Positions 43,069 to 54,920 of a stretch of 64,000 nucleotides of DNA are shown piece by piece (position 1 is the first letter of the stretch; each line of letters opens with the position of its first letter). The stretch lies in contig OY744466.1 in NCBI GenBank assembly GCA_963556145.1, positions 3,162,001 to 3,226,000 on the forward strand, given 5' to 3'. A program made the position numbers and the translations under genes. The notes under the pieces were generated by a model that had not been told where the DNA came from, did not search any database, and saw nothing but the letters and a program-made list of their open reading frames with translations. This DNA comes from Hygrocybe punicea. Lineage: Eukaryota > Basidiomycota > Agaricomycetes > Agaricales > Hygrophoraceae.

Positions 43069-43168
43069 AAGTTGTAACTCAGCGTATCTAGGAGTTCAGC
43101 TTAGGTGGCAGCAGAGTTGCGCCACCTTGATTTTTTTCTCAAATTCCGCATAGCTATGAAAACAGCTG
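43069..43168. repeat. Right 100-bp terminal inverted repeat of Tc1-like element
   Basis: Inverse of 40226-40325, followed by TA at 43169-43170. Confidence 0.93.
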
Positions 43169-43170
43169 TA

Positions 43171-44125
43171 AGAACATTAGCCTCAACAATCCCATTTGAG
43201 CTAGGAGACATCATGATAGCATCAGCCTAAACCATGTTGGGCCAGGATATATCCTGGGAACATCAGCCTGGACCATCTCAGTTGGCCCAGGATATATCTC
43301 AGCCTGATTCAGCTATCCCCAAGTCAGTTGGGAAATCTCATTTTCAGGCATCTCAAAATATTGTGCTGAATGCCCTGAAAATGGAATACCAGAATTGGCA
43401 CATAAGTAAAACAAAACCAATGGCAAACATTATATGAGCCACACACATAGGTTTGGCAGTACAGAACTGCTCATGAACTGTTTAGACACCCTGACATTTG
43501 CCTGCACCACAAACTCAACCTAAGGTTCAGTTCAGCCCAATGTGCTGGACTGAACCAAACCTCCAGTTCAGTTCAGGGTTTGAATGAGGTTCAGATCAGT
43601 GGACCCATTGTAGTAGTTGGGCCTGGCCAGGTACACACAGTTGACCAGTCAGCAGCTTTCCTGATGTAGCAGACAGGCTCATCCTGGGATATCCCATCAA
43701 TTGCAAGCACCCAGAGAGTTCCTCAGGGCCTCTCCACTGTCACTGGTGCAGGTGATGGGTATGGTAGGTGTGAGTGTCAGTGCAGTGTCCAGGATTCAGA
43801 CTGGTATACCTGTGTCACAGCTTAAACACAGGATCTGGATTTATCATTGAGAAGGGAGTGGGCCATGCAGATTTCAGCATAGACTAGATTTCTCCCCAAT
43901 ATGTCTTTCTTCTTTTGAACCTATATTTGATATTGATGTATATATAGGATATTCCAAGAATCATGGGGGAGAACTGTGAGTCATGTTCTGGCCATTTTGG
44001 ATGCACAGAAATCAGCCAGGCAGTGTGTGGAGCAGTTGCTTCAGAAGCATACTTTATACAAGTATGATTACAACTGGATACTCAATAGTCCAGGTGATAA
44101 CAAAAAGAACATGATGTGAAGTATC
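43171..44125. other. Intergenic region
   Basis: No gene. Two copies of GGCCCAGGATATATC (43240-43300) form a short imperfect repeat. At 43510-43590 a patch of GGTTCAGTTCAG motifs resembles the termini of the hAT-type MITE at 55266 and may be a truncated copy. Confidence 0.5.
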
Positions 44126-46479
44126 CTATCCTTCTAGACTAATATCATTGCTTTGGGAAGCTGGCAGAAACGACACTAGTGCATATCTATTGCACAAGTA
44201 GGTTATCATTCCAAGCAAATGCAACAAAAGCACCCACTGTCCATTTACCCTCCATTTCTCCTCATCTTGATCCAACTTATCTGCAATTTCTTGCTGGATG
44301 CCAACAATGACATCAGCTTTATTTGTGCGCAAACTCACAAGGGGAAATGATCCCGCTAATGGGCCTATTTATTTTTCCAGATCAAGCAGATTTTAATACA
44401 TAATCTTACATGTATGGGGTGTGCAGACATACCTAGGGCAGAATGAAATGAGGTAACTATAGGCCATTGAATATCCCCAGTAAGTCTGGTCAGAAAGAGA
44501 TGAATAACTGAACATGAAGATAAAATAAGCAATGGACAGACTTGCGGTAACTAGCAGGGTAACATTATCCCAAATCATCAAATTTAATTGAGCAATGTAG
44601 GCTTACTTAAGATCACCCTGTTAGAGTTCACATGAGCACTCACAGCCACTGATAGACCTCTAATCTTCACCTTAAACACAACCAATCCACTATCATTTAA
44701 AAAATCCCACAGCTTTCTGGCTCGAACCTTCATCTCCCAATATGGCCAAGGTGCAGTCCAAAAATCTGCAAGCTCACATGCCTCACCCACTTGTGTCTCT
44801 GATGGCACAGAGAGTGCAAATATTCCATCCTCAAGATACTGTTTCCACCGCATGACCATCTGTGCCAGAAATAGTATGGCAGGGTTATTGTCCAGTGATG
44901 GGTTTGAGGTGAATGAGAAGGCCAGGAGAGCTGTAATGGTTGCCTTGAAGTCAGATGGTGTGACATCAGAGACAAACCAAGGAATGAGTTTGGGACTGCA
45001 TCTAAGAATTGAAGATACTTAATTGTGGAGAACCAGAAAAAAAAACATACTGAAATATGACCTGAGAGACATAAGGTGTGTAAGTTACAAGGAAATCTGC
45101 AAGTACAAGGTCTGTGAAGAGCTGACAACATTGATCAGTGATTGGGGCACCATAAATGTCACAGTGCTCAAACCCCACCTCAAACCCAGCTGTTGACCAA
45201 CAACAAATAGAGGCACATAAATCAATACGTTATTTCTTAATGTGCAGGGTCGGCCTACCATTGTCTAGCACAATATCAACCCTCTGATCTTTCCAACGCA
45301 TTAGATTCTGCCACACTTTTTCCTGATCATCTACCAAAATAAACTTTTTCTTGGCCTCTCTGGATTCATTACTGGTTGCTTGTATGGCTTCAATGTCAGA
45401 TGATGAGAAGTCTATCAAGAACGAGAGATCCTGTGGAATGATACCAATGGAAATGGATCATGCACAGAATGAATTGGACTTACCGTGGCATTTCCCCTGG
45501 AGACCAATGTCTCAGTTATCAAGACAGTGAAACCCACAGCAGATGCTACACTAACCACAGACAAATCTGTGTAATTTCTTTGAATAGAACCCCAAGCTGA
45601 TCTGGATCAGATGTACGACAACATCCTAATTTATGCATTATCGTTGCGATTTCTTTTGAAAGATGAGAGACGAGAACGCAATAATACGGTAGAACGCACG
45701 ATATATCGACGTCTTGCTTTTCATGAGGGCTTCAACCTTTCGTTCGGAGAACGGGTCATAACGGAACCAGTGTTTGGTGAGGCTGAAATAAGAACGGAGA
45801 AGCCGATAGCTGGGGGCAATGGTCAGTGAACTAATGAGGATCCATTCCTGACCACGAACAGATAGCATCTGGTGAAATGTGAGGGAGTCAACGTGTTGTC
45901 AGCATTATTGTTTACGGAGCATGCAGCGAATCGCACTCAGCAAAAAGCCACGGAGCAGTGAACCAGGTGTTCCTTGAATATTGAGCCAGACGAGCCAATT
46001 CGGAATTGTACGACTCGATGTGAGCTTCTCCGTCTTGAATCAATAACCTCCATATAAATGAGTGTATGAGAAGCCACCCGACGGACGATGACTCACTCCA
46101 ATTCATGATCTCTGCTCATTTGATATTTCAGTCTGTCAATCTTTTCAATAATTGCTGTTCCTTCTGCAATCTTGTCTGCACCGAGCTCATGGTCGGTTCT
46201 AGAAATATTGTGCTTCGTCCGATATATTTGATCAATCACTTGTGTAAGGATGACGGGCCACCGGTGTACAACAGTCTCGTATCTGGAAAAGCGGCCGTTG
46301 CATTGTTAAATAACCTCTGAAGGAATAACTTGAACTCACGAAAAGCTTTTCCATCAAGAGCAAGAATATTAATAATCCAGAAGCGGAGAGAGAGAGACAG
46401 AACGGAATTCAGACGCTCACCCGCGCTTATCAGTCGGGTCAAAGGCAGGATACGGTGCCTCGAAAATTGATCGTGACAT
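44126..46479 (-). CDS. Damage-control phosphatase of the DUF89/ARMT1 family
   Basis: About ten exons with 45-60 bp introns, from ATG 46479 (MSRSIFEAPYPAFDPTDKRG) to TAG 44126 (QSNDISLEG). Spliced by eye, the family order is clear: VHRWPVILTQVIDQIYRTKH, ADKIAEGTAIIEKIDRLKYQ, LIQDGEAHIES with NTWFTAPWLFAE, EITQICLWGNATDLS, QRVDIVLDNAGFE, FTDLVLADFLV, LIPWFVSDVTPSDF, DFWTAPWPYWEM, VVFKGDLNYRKLTGD, and RTNKADVIVGIQQEIADKL near the end. The metal and catalytic set (Asp-Asn of LDNAGFE, Asp of FVSD, Lys of FKGDLNYRK) is intact. The family hydrolyses sugar-phosphate damage products, and human ARMT1 has also been reported as a carboxyl methyltransferase. The phosphatase role is more likely here. An inserted stretch of about 18 residues between DNAGFE and FTDLVLAD is unusual. 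Head-to-head with the VHS gene. Confidence 0.9.
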
Positions 46480-46637
46480 TCTTGGCAGAGACTTGAGAGG
46501 CCCAAAACGTCAGCGCGTCAGCTTGTGTAAGCGACACCGCCCCGCGTTTGTATCGCGAGCGGTCATCGATATCGGTCATCAGCAGCAAGTAGTTCAGGTC
46601 AAGAATGAAGAAATTGTTCGGATGGGACAAACCTAGG
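46480..46637. promoter_or_regulatory. Divergent promoter region
   Basis: Only 158 bp separates the proposed starts of the phosphatase (-) and the VHS protein (+). No TATA box is obvious. It is called from position and would be shared if both start codons are right. Confidence 0.45.
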
Positions 46638-49488
46638 ATGGCGAAAGTGCTGCCAGTGTCAAGAGAGCCGGCAGGATTGGCTTCCATCTCTTCGGAGGTA
46701 ACATTTTCAATCGCATACTCAGAAACGAACCGAAGTCCATGTTTATAGGAATTACGTTCCCAATATCGTTCTCACCATCCGCCCACCCTCCGCCGCACTG
46801 GTTCCCAGAAGCTCGAGAAAGGACGCAGACGATCGTCGAGCGGGGAGCGTTGGGAGGTTGTTTCTCCCTATTATGACTCTTCTTTGTCCAAACCTCTCCA
46901 TGACGGTCAATCTGGCTCACGCGCTTCGTCTTTTGTATCCCTGCCGCCTGGTGCTTCTCCGCCTATACCGAGCCCATTGCCGCTTCGCTCGTCGTCACCC
47001 TTCAGTGTTGCTTCCCATCCACCCCCTAGTCCTAATATCGTCGGCAATCCTCGAGACAGAGAACGAGACGCTTCCACACTGAGGAAGAAACCTCCGACTT
47101 CTGTTGCCGCTCTTGGCATTCTCAAAGCACTTGAACCCCAAAATGAAGTGCCAAGTCAATTTCGGTCTCGTTCGGAGGAGCATCTGCCTGATTCATCGAC
47201 AACCACATTCAAGGAGAGGAAGGAGAAAAGAAATTTTTGGGAGCGGTCAACCATGAAAGATAGAGAGAAGGAGCCAGAGAAAGACAGAGATCGGAGAGAC
47301 GAAGATATGCAGGCAGAGCTTACTAGGATGATCGGTACGTTTCCAAATATTAGTTTTATCCCTCTCGATGGAGCACGAACATTCATTGAGCGGACTCTTT
47401 ATGTGGACTAACTGTTGAATTGAGGTTATCTTACCGCCACGGCATCGGAAGACTGGTCGCTGGTCTTAGAAGTTTGCGAACGAGCTTCTGCCAGTGACAG
47501 TAATGCCAAGGAGGCTGTCCGCGCCCTGAGGAGGGAATTCAAGTGAGTCATTTTTTTCATCAATTTCACTTACTCAAACTCTCTCATCTTTTACTTAACC
47601 GCAACTAGGTATGGGGAACCCTCAGCTCAGTTATCTGCCGCTCGAGTAAGTCTCGCTTGCATCACCACGACTTTGCTCCCATTACATCCTTTTTTTATCC
47701 TGCAGTTATGGGCTATCATGCTTCGGAATTCTTCGGACACTTTCATTTCCCAGACGACTTCACGCAAGTTTCTCGACTCAATAGAGGATATTATAATGTC
47801 TTCTCGTACATCACCCGTGGTTCGTGAACGTTTGATGGACGTTGTGGCCGCTGCGGCTTTCGCTAGTAACAATAGTGAGTTTTTAACGCCCCAAATTTGG
47901 CAAATGAAGTGCCAGTTCCCCTTTCCAGCTGTGCTCTAGCTCTATCTTGTTCGGGTGATGTTGATTCCATCAAATTCTTACCAGAAAGCAAAGATTTACG
48001 TGGGGAAAAAGAAGGTTTCCGTGGTTTATGGAAAAAGGTTAAACCGATGGAGAAACCCGACGAGGTTTGTTGGTTCCAACTCTTTTATCGTCCTCACCAA
48101 CAGTCCAGGTGGAATTCAGGGAATACCATTCGACACTCACGACGCCATGTTTAATCCGCCATACTCAACGTTGTGGGCTGGACAGACCGATCCTCCACCT
48201 TTATCTGCCGATCCTACAAGTCCATTGGTGGGTTTCTTTACCAATATTATGAAGTGATTGGTCTGAATATTAGTAGTCCATCTCTCGAAAAGGAAAGCCC
48301 TGGATTTCTCAAAACGGCATAATCCCATTGAAGGAGGATATGCGACGGTTGTTTCAAGAATGTAAATTTGGGCATGGTAACGCCTCTTTACTTTTGGAAT
48401 CACTTGCATTTGCCAAACCGGAAGATCTGTCCAAGGACATCATCCAAGTGAGCATCTGGACAAACCCCACATCTCAATAGATCGACCAACTACCAACAGG
48501 AGTTTTATCTGAAATGCCAATCGTCACAAGAGCTCATATTCGCTCAAATTCCATGGGCATCAGCTGGCGCTGAACGGTCCCGATTGACGAGGGGAAGACC
48601 AGGCAATGCGAAACCGCTGTCGTCATTTTCACGGGATGACAGTTCTCCGCCAGCATCAGATGAAGAGCCAATGGAACTTACGACCCAAGAACAGCTTTTG
48701 GCTGAACTCCTTGGTGCCAATGAAGCCCTACTCGAAGCGCTGAGAGTATACGATGATCTGGAGAGTTTGGCTGTCGAACGGCGGGCGGAGGAGCGGAGTC
48801 GGAAGGATACCAAGATGGTGGACGTCGTAAGTCATGCTTCGGGACCGAATAACTATCAACTCATCACATTGAACCTGTCTACTTCAGGACGCAGTCGATG
48901 GCTCTAACTCACAGTTGGCTTCAGTCAATGCTGACATTAGTTCCTCATCTCGGACGGCTCAGCCAGATATGGTTTTCCAAGGCCTGGCCAGTTCGCAAAT
49001 TGTACTCGCTCCGCCTGTTGCGGATATGTCGCGTTTACCACTCCAAATTTCATCCCCGTCGCGCACACCATCACCAGTTCCACATTTCCGCCCAATTTCA
49101 CCAGAAACTGTTCAGGGCGAACCTCAAAGCGATATGGAAACCCTCAAAAATGCGAACACCAAGGATCCTGAAGGCGACGTCCTTATCAGTTTGCACGAAG
49201 AACCAAGCGCTAAAGCGCTCGGGAAGCGTAAAGTCATTGATGCTGCTACTTTTGATGGTGCGACCCACTATCTTATGAACTTCACCAGATTGATGTGGTG
49301 GTATCTCAGTGCATTCTGAGGGTGAGGAGTTAATTCATCACAAGCATGTTCAAGTGGATCGTCGTGATTCTGGCGTTGAAGGTATCTGGCAGCAGCATGT
49401 CCAATATATATATGATGCAGCAGCGGAACGTACCCAACAGCGAATTAGGGAAGGTCAATTTGCTAATGTCATCCATAGGGGTCCTTAG
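46638..49488 (+). CDS. VHS-domain protein with GAT-like region (vesicle-sorting type)
   Basis: Proposed start ATG 46638 with an intron 46698-46748 (phase 0); the N-terminus is tentative. A Ser/Pro-rich N-terminal region is followed by a VHS domain over several exons (47290-47880): ELTRMIGYLTATASEDWSLV, EVCERASASDSNAKEAVRAL, LWAIMLRNSSDTFISQTTSR, SPVVRERLMDVVAAAAF. Next is KEGFRGLWKKVKPMEKPDE (about 47995), a second helical part (RRLFQECKFGHGNASLLLES), and a GAT-like stretch TTQEQLLAELLGANEALLEA (about 48680). A disordered tail ends REGQFANVIHRGP at 49488. Proteins of this kind (Lsb5/GGA/TOM1 group) bind ubiquitin, clathrin or actin regulators at endosomes. Exact orthology is undecided; Lsb5-like seems nearest. 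Converges with the membrane-protein gene. Confidence 0.75.
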
Positions 49489-49714
49489 TTCTATACTTCG
49501 GTAATCCTAACCAATTGTATCCTAAGGAACAATGAATGAGACTGAATAATTCTTGAATTCATCAGAATCAAATTTCTTGGAATTTAGGCAAGCATGTAAA
49601 ATGAACAACCACCAAGCTCATCCATTTATTCTAATTCCCTCTGCAACATCAATTAACAAGAGTTCCAAAACATCACCAAAGCTTGTGTACAAAGCACCAA
49701 CTTTTCCATCATTC

Positions 49715-51922
49715 TTACAAATGCCAAGTAGACTCTAATTGGCTGACAGAACCCAACTTCTCAATATCATTGGGAAAAACTTCAGGCTCCAATGTGGATG
49801 AAGATAATACATCTTCTGCATAAACTACACACATTCCATCCATTAGATACATAAAATGATAGGGGAGAGACACAAACGGTAGTTTGAGAGTCCCTGGTTG
49901 AAATTCAGCCAACATTTGACTCCTAAAATCAAACTGGCAATCATCACAATGAATGATGCCACTGTGAGGCATGCCAAGAAAGGCCACTGTAAGATCATCA
50001 ACATATAGACATTCATCAGTCTCAATCATGGACACACCTCCAAGAAGGTCCATTGGTAGACCAAGGAATAAAACATAAGAGCCCAGGTGGAGATGAAAAT
50101 AAAGCCAAGAACCGAGAAAGCTGCCATCAGTTGCTTGATCTCATGTCGAATGGCATACCAGCCCTGGAGCAGTCATCAGTAAAAAAAATCAACACACTGC
50201 AAGAAAGATGTTCTGCACCATAGTAATCCATGGAATCAAGAGCTTTCCAGACATGATAAGGGTTGTGCCACAAATAGAAAAAAAGACAGGCATACCACAG
50301 TTGTGAAGATAAAAAGTGCTTTGTAAATAGGAGTGTGGAGAGACATTGTTGATATAGAACTGTATATTAACTGGTTTATCTAAATGATCCAAGTTTTAGT
50401 TAATGGGAATCACAGAGAAATGGAAGCACATACCCAAAGAGCCATTGCAGTCACCAAAAGAAAAACTGACAGTTGCAAACAAACTAGCACAGCCATGAAG
50501 TACTGGAACATATTGAGCCAGCAGGAAATACCAAACTAGTAAAACAAATTTGCCTACTCTGTATATACGAAGGATCTTTGCAGGTGCACCAACATGTTTG
50601 AATGAGATGGTTTTGTAGGTCTGAAGATGACCTGTAAGGAATTATCATTCACAAATCCTATTAGTCATATCATACCCTGAGAAGCCTCCAAGACAGATAC
50701 ATGGAAAGAAACAAGGCGGTGCAATTCAAGATGAGATCAGCAATCTATACAATAGTCAAGATATATGTAAAGAATACACGTAGGTAGCTTACCTCGAATG
50801 CCATGCGACTCTTGAAGTAAGACGGGAAAAGGTCAACGTGGCATGGAGAATCCGCGTTGATGACCAAGTGGCCAAACACATCCTGTATCTGCAACGTTCG
50901 CCATATGGTATAAGCTGACCAACCCGTCACCAAAACGCGAGCCGAGAAGCCTGCTAAACTACAAGAAGATATTAGGAGCGGCGCACCCGAGAGTGCATTA
51001 TCATACGTGTGGGGGATTGAATCATACATGATCTGCGGAAATGTTGGTAACCGTGTCCAGCACAGCATACAATGTATCCTTGACTCACAGCAATAAATGA
51101 TATGGCGAACAACCAAAACTGGACGCTGATCAGGGTAAAATCTTCCCGTTTCGAATCCTTCAGGCTTGAATATCCAAAAATTAATTTTGTGGCATTGATA
51201 GTGACGTAAAACATACACTTGCTGAATATACACAAGGATTCTGGTGCATTGGTTATTCAGATGGATGGGTTGACCGTCACCAACGAAGAGATTGACTCCA
51301 TCGACGGCGCCTGAAGGATCGAGCGAAACTTCTACCCCGTCGGTTTGACCTAGACTTGATCGGGGTAATAGCTGTTGAGAAAACAATGCAGTGAGGCAGT
51401 GAACGTTGTATTATCTACTTAAAACACACTGACGTTGTCGGAAGAGGACGTAAATTGCTGAGTGAATGCTTATCAACAATCCGTTTCGGTCCATATTTAA
51501 AAAATCCTACCGATCGACGATACCCTGGAAGAGGTGAGATGGCATCCTGCCCCGGGCCAGACACAAATATGGGGGCACAGGAAACAGGTTTTGGAAGCGG
51601 GATGTCCTGGCAAAGTTGGAGTTTATATCCACCGTCGACATGGGTGAGCCAAGCTAACTCCTTTGGGGGGAGTTGAGCTTCTCGAAGGATGGCAGAGATC
51701 AACGCGCTGTAGTCGGAGTCGATATTGTACAAAAAGGCTTGAATCATGCCCTGAGTAAAGCAATGGAGAAAACTGAACAAAAAAAAAGCTGCTGTCACCC
51801 GAGTAAGGGTGATGCGTAGAAACTGCACAAGTTCAAGCAGTTGAATGTGACATGATTTTTGAGAAATAGATATGTCAACATACGACAGATATCATCTTTT
51901 TGTCGCGCATGTATTTGCCCAT
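49715..51922 (-). CDS. Unidentified secretory or membrane protein
   Basis: Proposed ATG 51922 with a 13-codon first exon spliced to FLRITLTRVTAAFFLFSFLH, a hydrophobic signal peptide or first membrane segment. A luminal-looking part follows (WLTHVDGGYKLQLCQDIPLP, PVSCAPIFVSGPGQD), then RILVYIQQV and the hydrophobic segments LISVQFWLFAISFIAV (about 51100), ADLILNCTALFLSMYLSWRL (about 50710) and LGFIFISTWALMFYSLVYQW (about 50100). The last exon ends SVSQLESTWHL at 49715. At least eight short introns are likely. I do not recognise the family; topology suggests several membrane spans. Exon borders are by eye. Its first exon lies within the 5' part of the kinase gene frame. Confidence 0.55.
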
Positions 51923-51943
51923 GACCAGTCGGTTCAACCAACA

Positions 51944-54521
51944 ATGCTGAATGTTGAGGCAATGACGAGATCCAGCCCCGGTACAACGGAAGATGTGAGC
52001 AAGAAAGGTGGCCCGCCAGAGAAGGTGGAGAATAAAGATTCAGACACAGCCTACTTGTTGGAGTCTCTTAGAAGACCTGTCCAAGTCGTTCACAGTAATA
52101 ACCATTTATGGAACAAAATGTGGATGGTGTCTGTCAAGTTGTCTCCGGGCGGTGGCCTGTCACCTGGTTGTACATGGCGACCGTTGGTACACTCATCGCC
52201 ACAAATGGCGCAGAGAAGCGCATAACTCCTAATAGATGCGCAGTAATAGTGATCCAGCGTTGGCCTGATTACAGAGCAAACTGATAGTAATGTCGTGACT
52301 GGCCAGTCGGATCTTTCTTGCACACTCTGGTCGGGAATGCATTCCGACGGGGCTTTTGATGTCATCCCGTATGAGGTACGCAAGGGTCTCTAGTAGCGGC
52401 TTCCATCAACCCTCCGTAACCAACCCCCCAGGATATCAAAGGAAACTGGAAGAAATTGGGTTCTGGCTCGTTCGGTAATGTCTACAAGGGTAGGGTGTTT
52501 TCTTCGTCAATACCGTGACTTCTTCCTCCTGTTCACCCTCCATAGGCTCCTACCTTGGCATCGACATCGCCATCAAGGAAGTGTTACCATCCAGTGAATA
52601 CGACGTAGCTAAATATTTCGAACGAGAATGGCGGCTTATGAAGTGAATCCTCAGTTCCCCTCACCTCCTTCATCTAATCCATGTCTCAGGGAAGCTCGTC
52701 ATCCCAATGTGGTTCTTTACCTTGGCCTATCACGCGCCCCAGATCCCGATAACCGCATTTTTATTATTTCTGAATTCATCGAAAATGGTTGGTTTCTTCT
52801 TTCTTCATTTGAGCCTATCCTGACAATATCCAGGCAATTTGCGTGGTTACATCCTTGACATGGCCAAACCTTTTCCGTGGCGCCTCCGACTCTCCTTTGC
52901 TACTGACATTGCTCGCGCTCTGGCTTACCTGCATGCCCGCAAGTGCATCCACCGCGACCTCAAAGGCGAAAATCTCCTTGTGACTTCCAATGGACGTGTT
53001 AAAATCACTGATTTTGGTTTCGCCCGCATCGCTGCCCGCAATGAAGATGAATTTAGGCGCCTTACATTTTGCGGGACCGACTCCTATATGTCCCCAGAAA
53101 TCTTGCTGGGTGATGAATTCGATTTGCAAACCGACATTTTTTCCCTGGGCATCATATTTTGTGAAATCAGTGCAAGAAAGTTGGCGGATGATCATCATTT
53201 CAAAAGAACGCCGCCAGGCTTTGGCATTGATCGTGAAGAGGTGCATAAGTTGGCTAGTTTTGACTGTCCACCTGCTTTTCTGAATCTTTGTCTCGATTGT
53301 CTTGCTGAAACTCCGAAATCTCGACCCACTACGCGGTTGATACTGGAGAGACTTAGGGATATTGAAGCGGAGGTACTTGCTACGGAAGCTAATGATATGC
53401 ACGTGGGGAGCGTCAAGTTCATGTCGAATGCAGGGAAGAGGGCAGGCCCTGCTCTCCGGATACCAAGCTTTGGAATGGAGATTGGAAAGGACATTCGTGG
53501 AGGGAATTCCAGTGAGAGTGGCGCGGAAGACAGTGATGACGAGTTAATGGAAGCCGTCGTTGGCCTGGAGAGTGTCAGGTTGGGAACGAGTGAATGGGGT
53601 GACTCTTCTCGTGGTGACCATTCCTTCTTCACTCCGTCATGTTCTGTTTGATGAATCTCTCCTTTTCAGGACACGACGCTCACAGCCAAAGTACGCAGCC
53701 CCTCTTGGCTGCGTCATCTGGCACATACTCCGACTGCAGCACGACCGTCATTCGCTCACACACTCCCCAACTGACTATGGCGCCACCCTCCCCGTCCTCT
53801 ATCCTTACCATCCGCCCGTCATCTGATCTCAAGTATATGTCCGACCCTTCAGCCCCGGCGTCCAACTCCATCATCACCCTCAATTCCTACTATAACACAA
53901 ATGTCGTAGCCAATGCTGACTCGAGCATCAAGAACCCCGCCATCAGAGGGTCGACGCTCTCCATTGACTCTTTCCATACAGCACACTCGTCGTCCACCAT
54001 ATCTGCAGCAGCTGCCACAGAAGGCGGTTCCACCATTCGTACCCTTCCCCTCGTGCACCGTTTCACTCTCGTCAAACCTGGGGCTAAGAAGACAAAGGTT
54101 GGATGTGCCGGGAGTAGAGGTGGGAGTAGAGGTGGGAGTACACCGAGTGCCGGACGTGTTAACGGCCGCGGCACAAGCCCACACGAGGCCCAGGGTATTG
54201 GGTGGAATCCCTTGGATCTTTTGTTCTCCAGTGGGCTCTTCGTAGCCAAGTGCGACATTTGTGCGAAAAGGTTAGGATGGAAACCTGTTCTGGAATGCGA
54301 CGATTGCGGTTTGAGGTTAGTTATGTCTGAATGTTGATGCCTCTGCACTCTCATCACCTTTCTGTTGCATTAGGGCCCACATCAAATGTGGTGAAGTCGC
54401 ACCAAGGGACTGTGGAATTCGCCCAAGCAGACCTGGCATGAACGAATCACTTCATTCAGGGTCTCCTCTTTCGAAGGATGCCAAGCTGGCAGGGATGGTC
54501 TCACCTTGGACCATGGTTTAG
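51944..54521 (+). CDS. TKL-like Ser/Thr protein kinase with C1-type zinc domain
   Basis: Starts considered: ATG 51872, 51944 or 51962, same frame; 51944 is used because 51872 lies deeper in the divergent gene. The N-terminal exon has DTAYLLESLRRPVQ. The kinase domain spans about 52430-53360 over five exons: Gly loop LGSGSFGNVYKG, IAIKEVL (Lys), REARHPNVVLYLGL, CIHRDLKGENLLV, ITDFGFARIA, FCGTDSYMSPEIL, DIFSLGIIFCEIS, RPTTRLILERLR. Catalytic Lys, HRD Asp and DFG Asp are present. A Ser-rich linker with GSRGGSRGGS follows, then CDICAKRLGWKP and CDDCGLRAHIKCGEVAPRDC, a C1 pattern (CX2C, CX2CX4HX2CX7C), though the usual first His was not found. Ends SPWTMV, TAG 54519. C1 domains bind diacylglycerol or act in protein contacts. 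A signalling role is inferred. Confidence 0.82.
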
Positions 54522-54920
54522 ATGGGACCTGTTGTTTGTCTTTCCTCATGATTCATGACTTTGTCCACCAAACCCTCGTACTTCATTACGCCCTAATCCA
54601 TTTAGCCCCGAATCCCTTGGACTGTATGTAACACTTTGACATGCATGCCATTGTCATGATATTAAGTAGCAATTGACCTACTGGTTCCTTAAGGGCTTGG
54701 ACAACTACGAAACAATGCCAATGGTTTGTGAGGGATTGGCATCAGGAAATCAAGGATGAGATTATAAAGGATTACAGCAGGTGAGTCAATCCACAGCATA
54801 TAACCTAAATCGTATTGTAAATGTGACCCTTTCTGAGTCTCAAAAAAAAAGATATGTCTGATTTTATGTAGCATCCTAAACTGTACGACGAATCCTAGAC
54901 ACAGACAATTACTTTTTATC
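54522..54920. other. Intergenic region downstream of kinase
   Basis: No gene. Likely holds the kinase 3' untranslated region and relic sequence. Confidence 0.4.

Larger units (their letters stand above)
40226..43168. mobile_element. Tc1/IS630-like transposon with two convergent genes
   Basis: Starts CAGCTGTTTTCATAGC and ends with its inverse, GCTATGAAAACAGCTG, flanked on both sides by TA (40224-40225, 43169-43170), the Tc1/mariner target duplication. Inverted repeats are 100 bp each (40226-40325 and 43069-43168) with few mismatches. It carries an accessory gene on plus and a DDE transposase on minus. No disabling change was seen by eye, so it may be recent. Confidence 0.92.
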
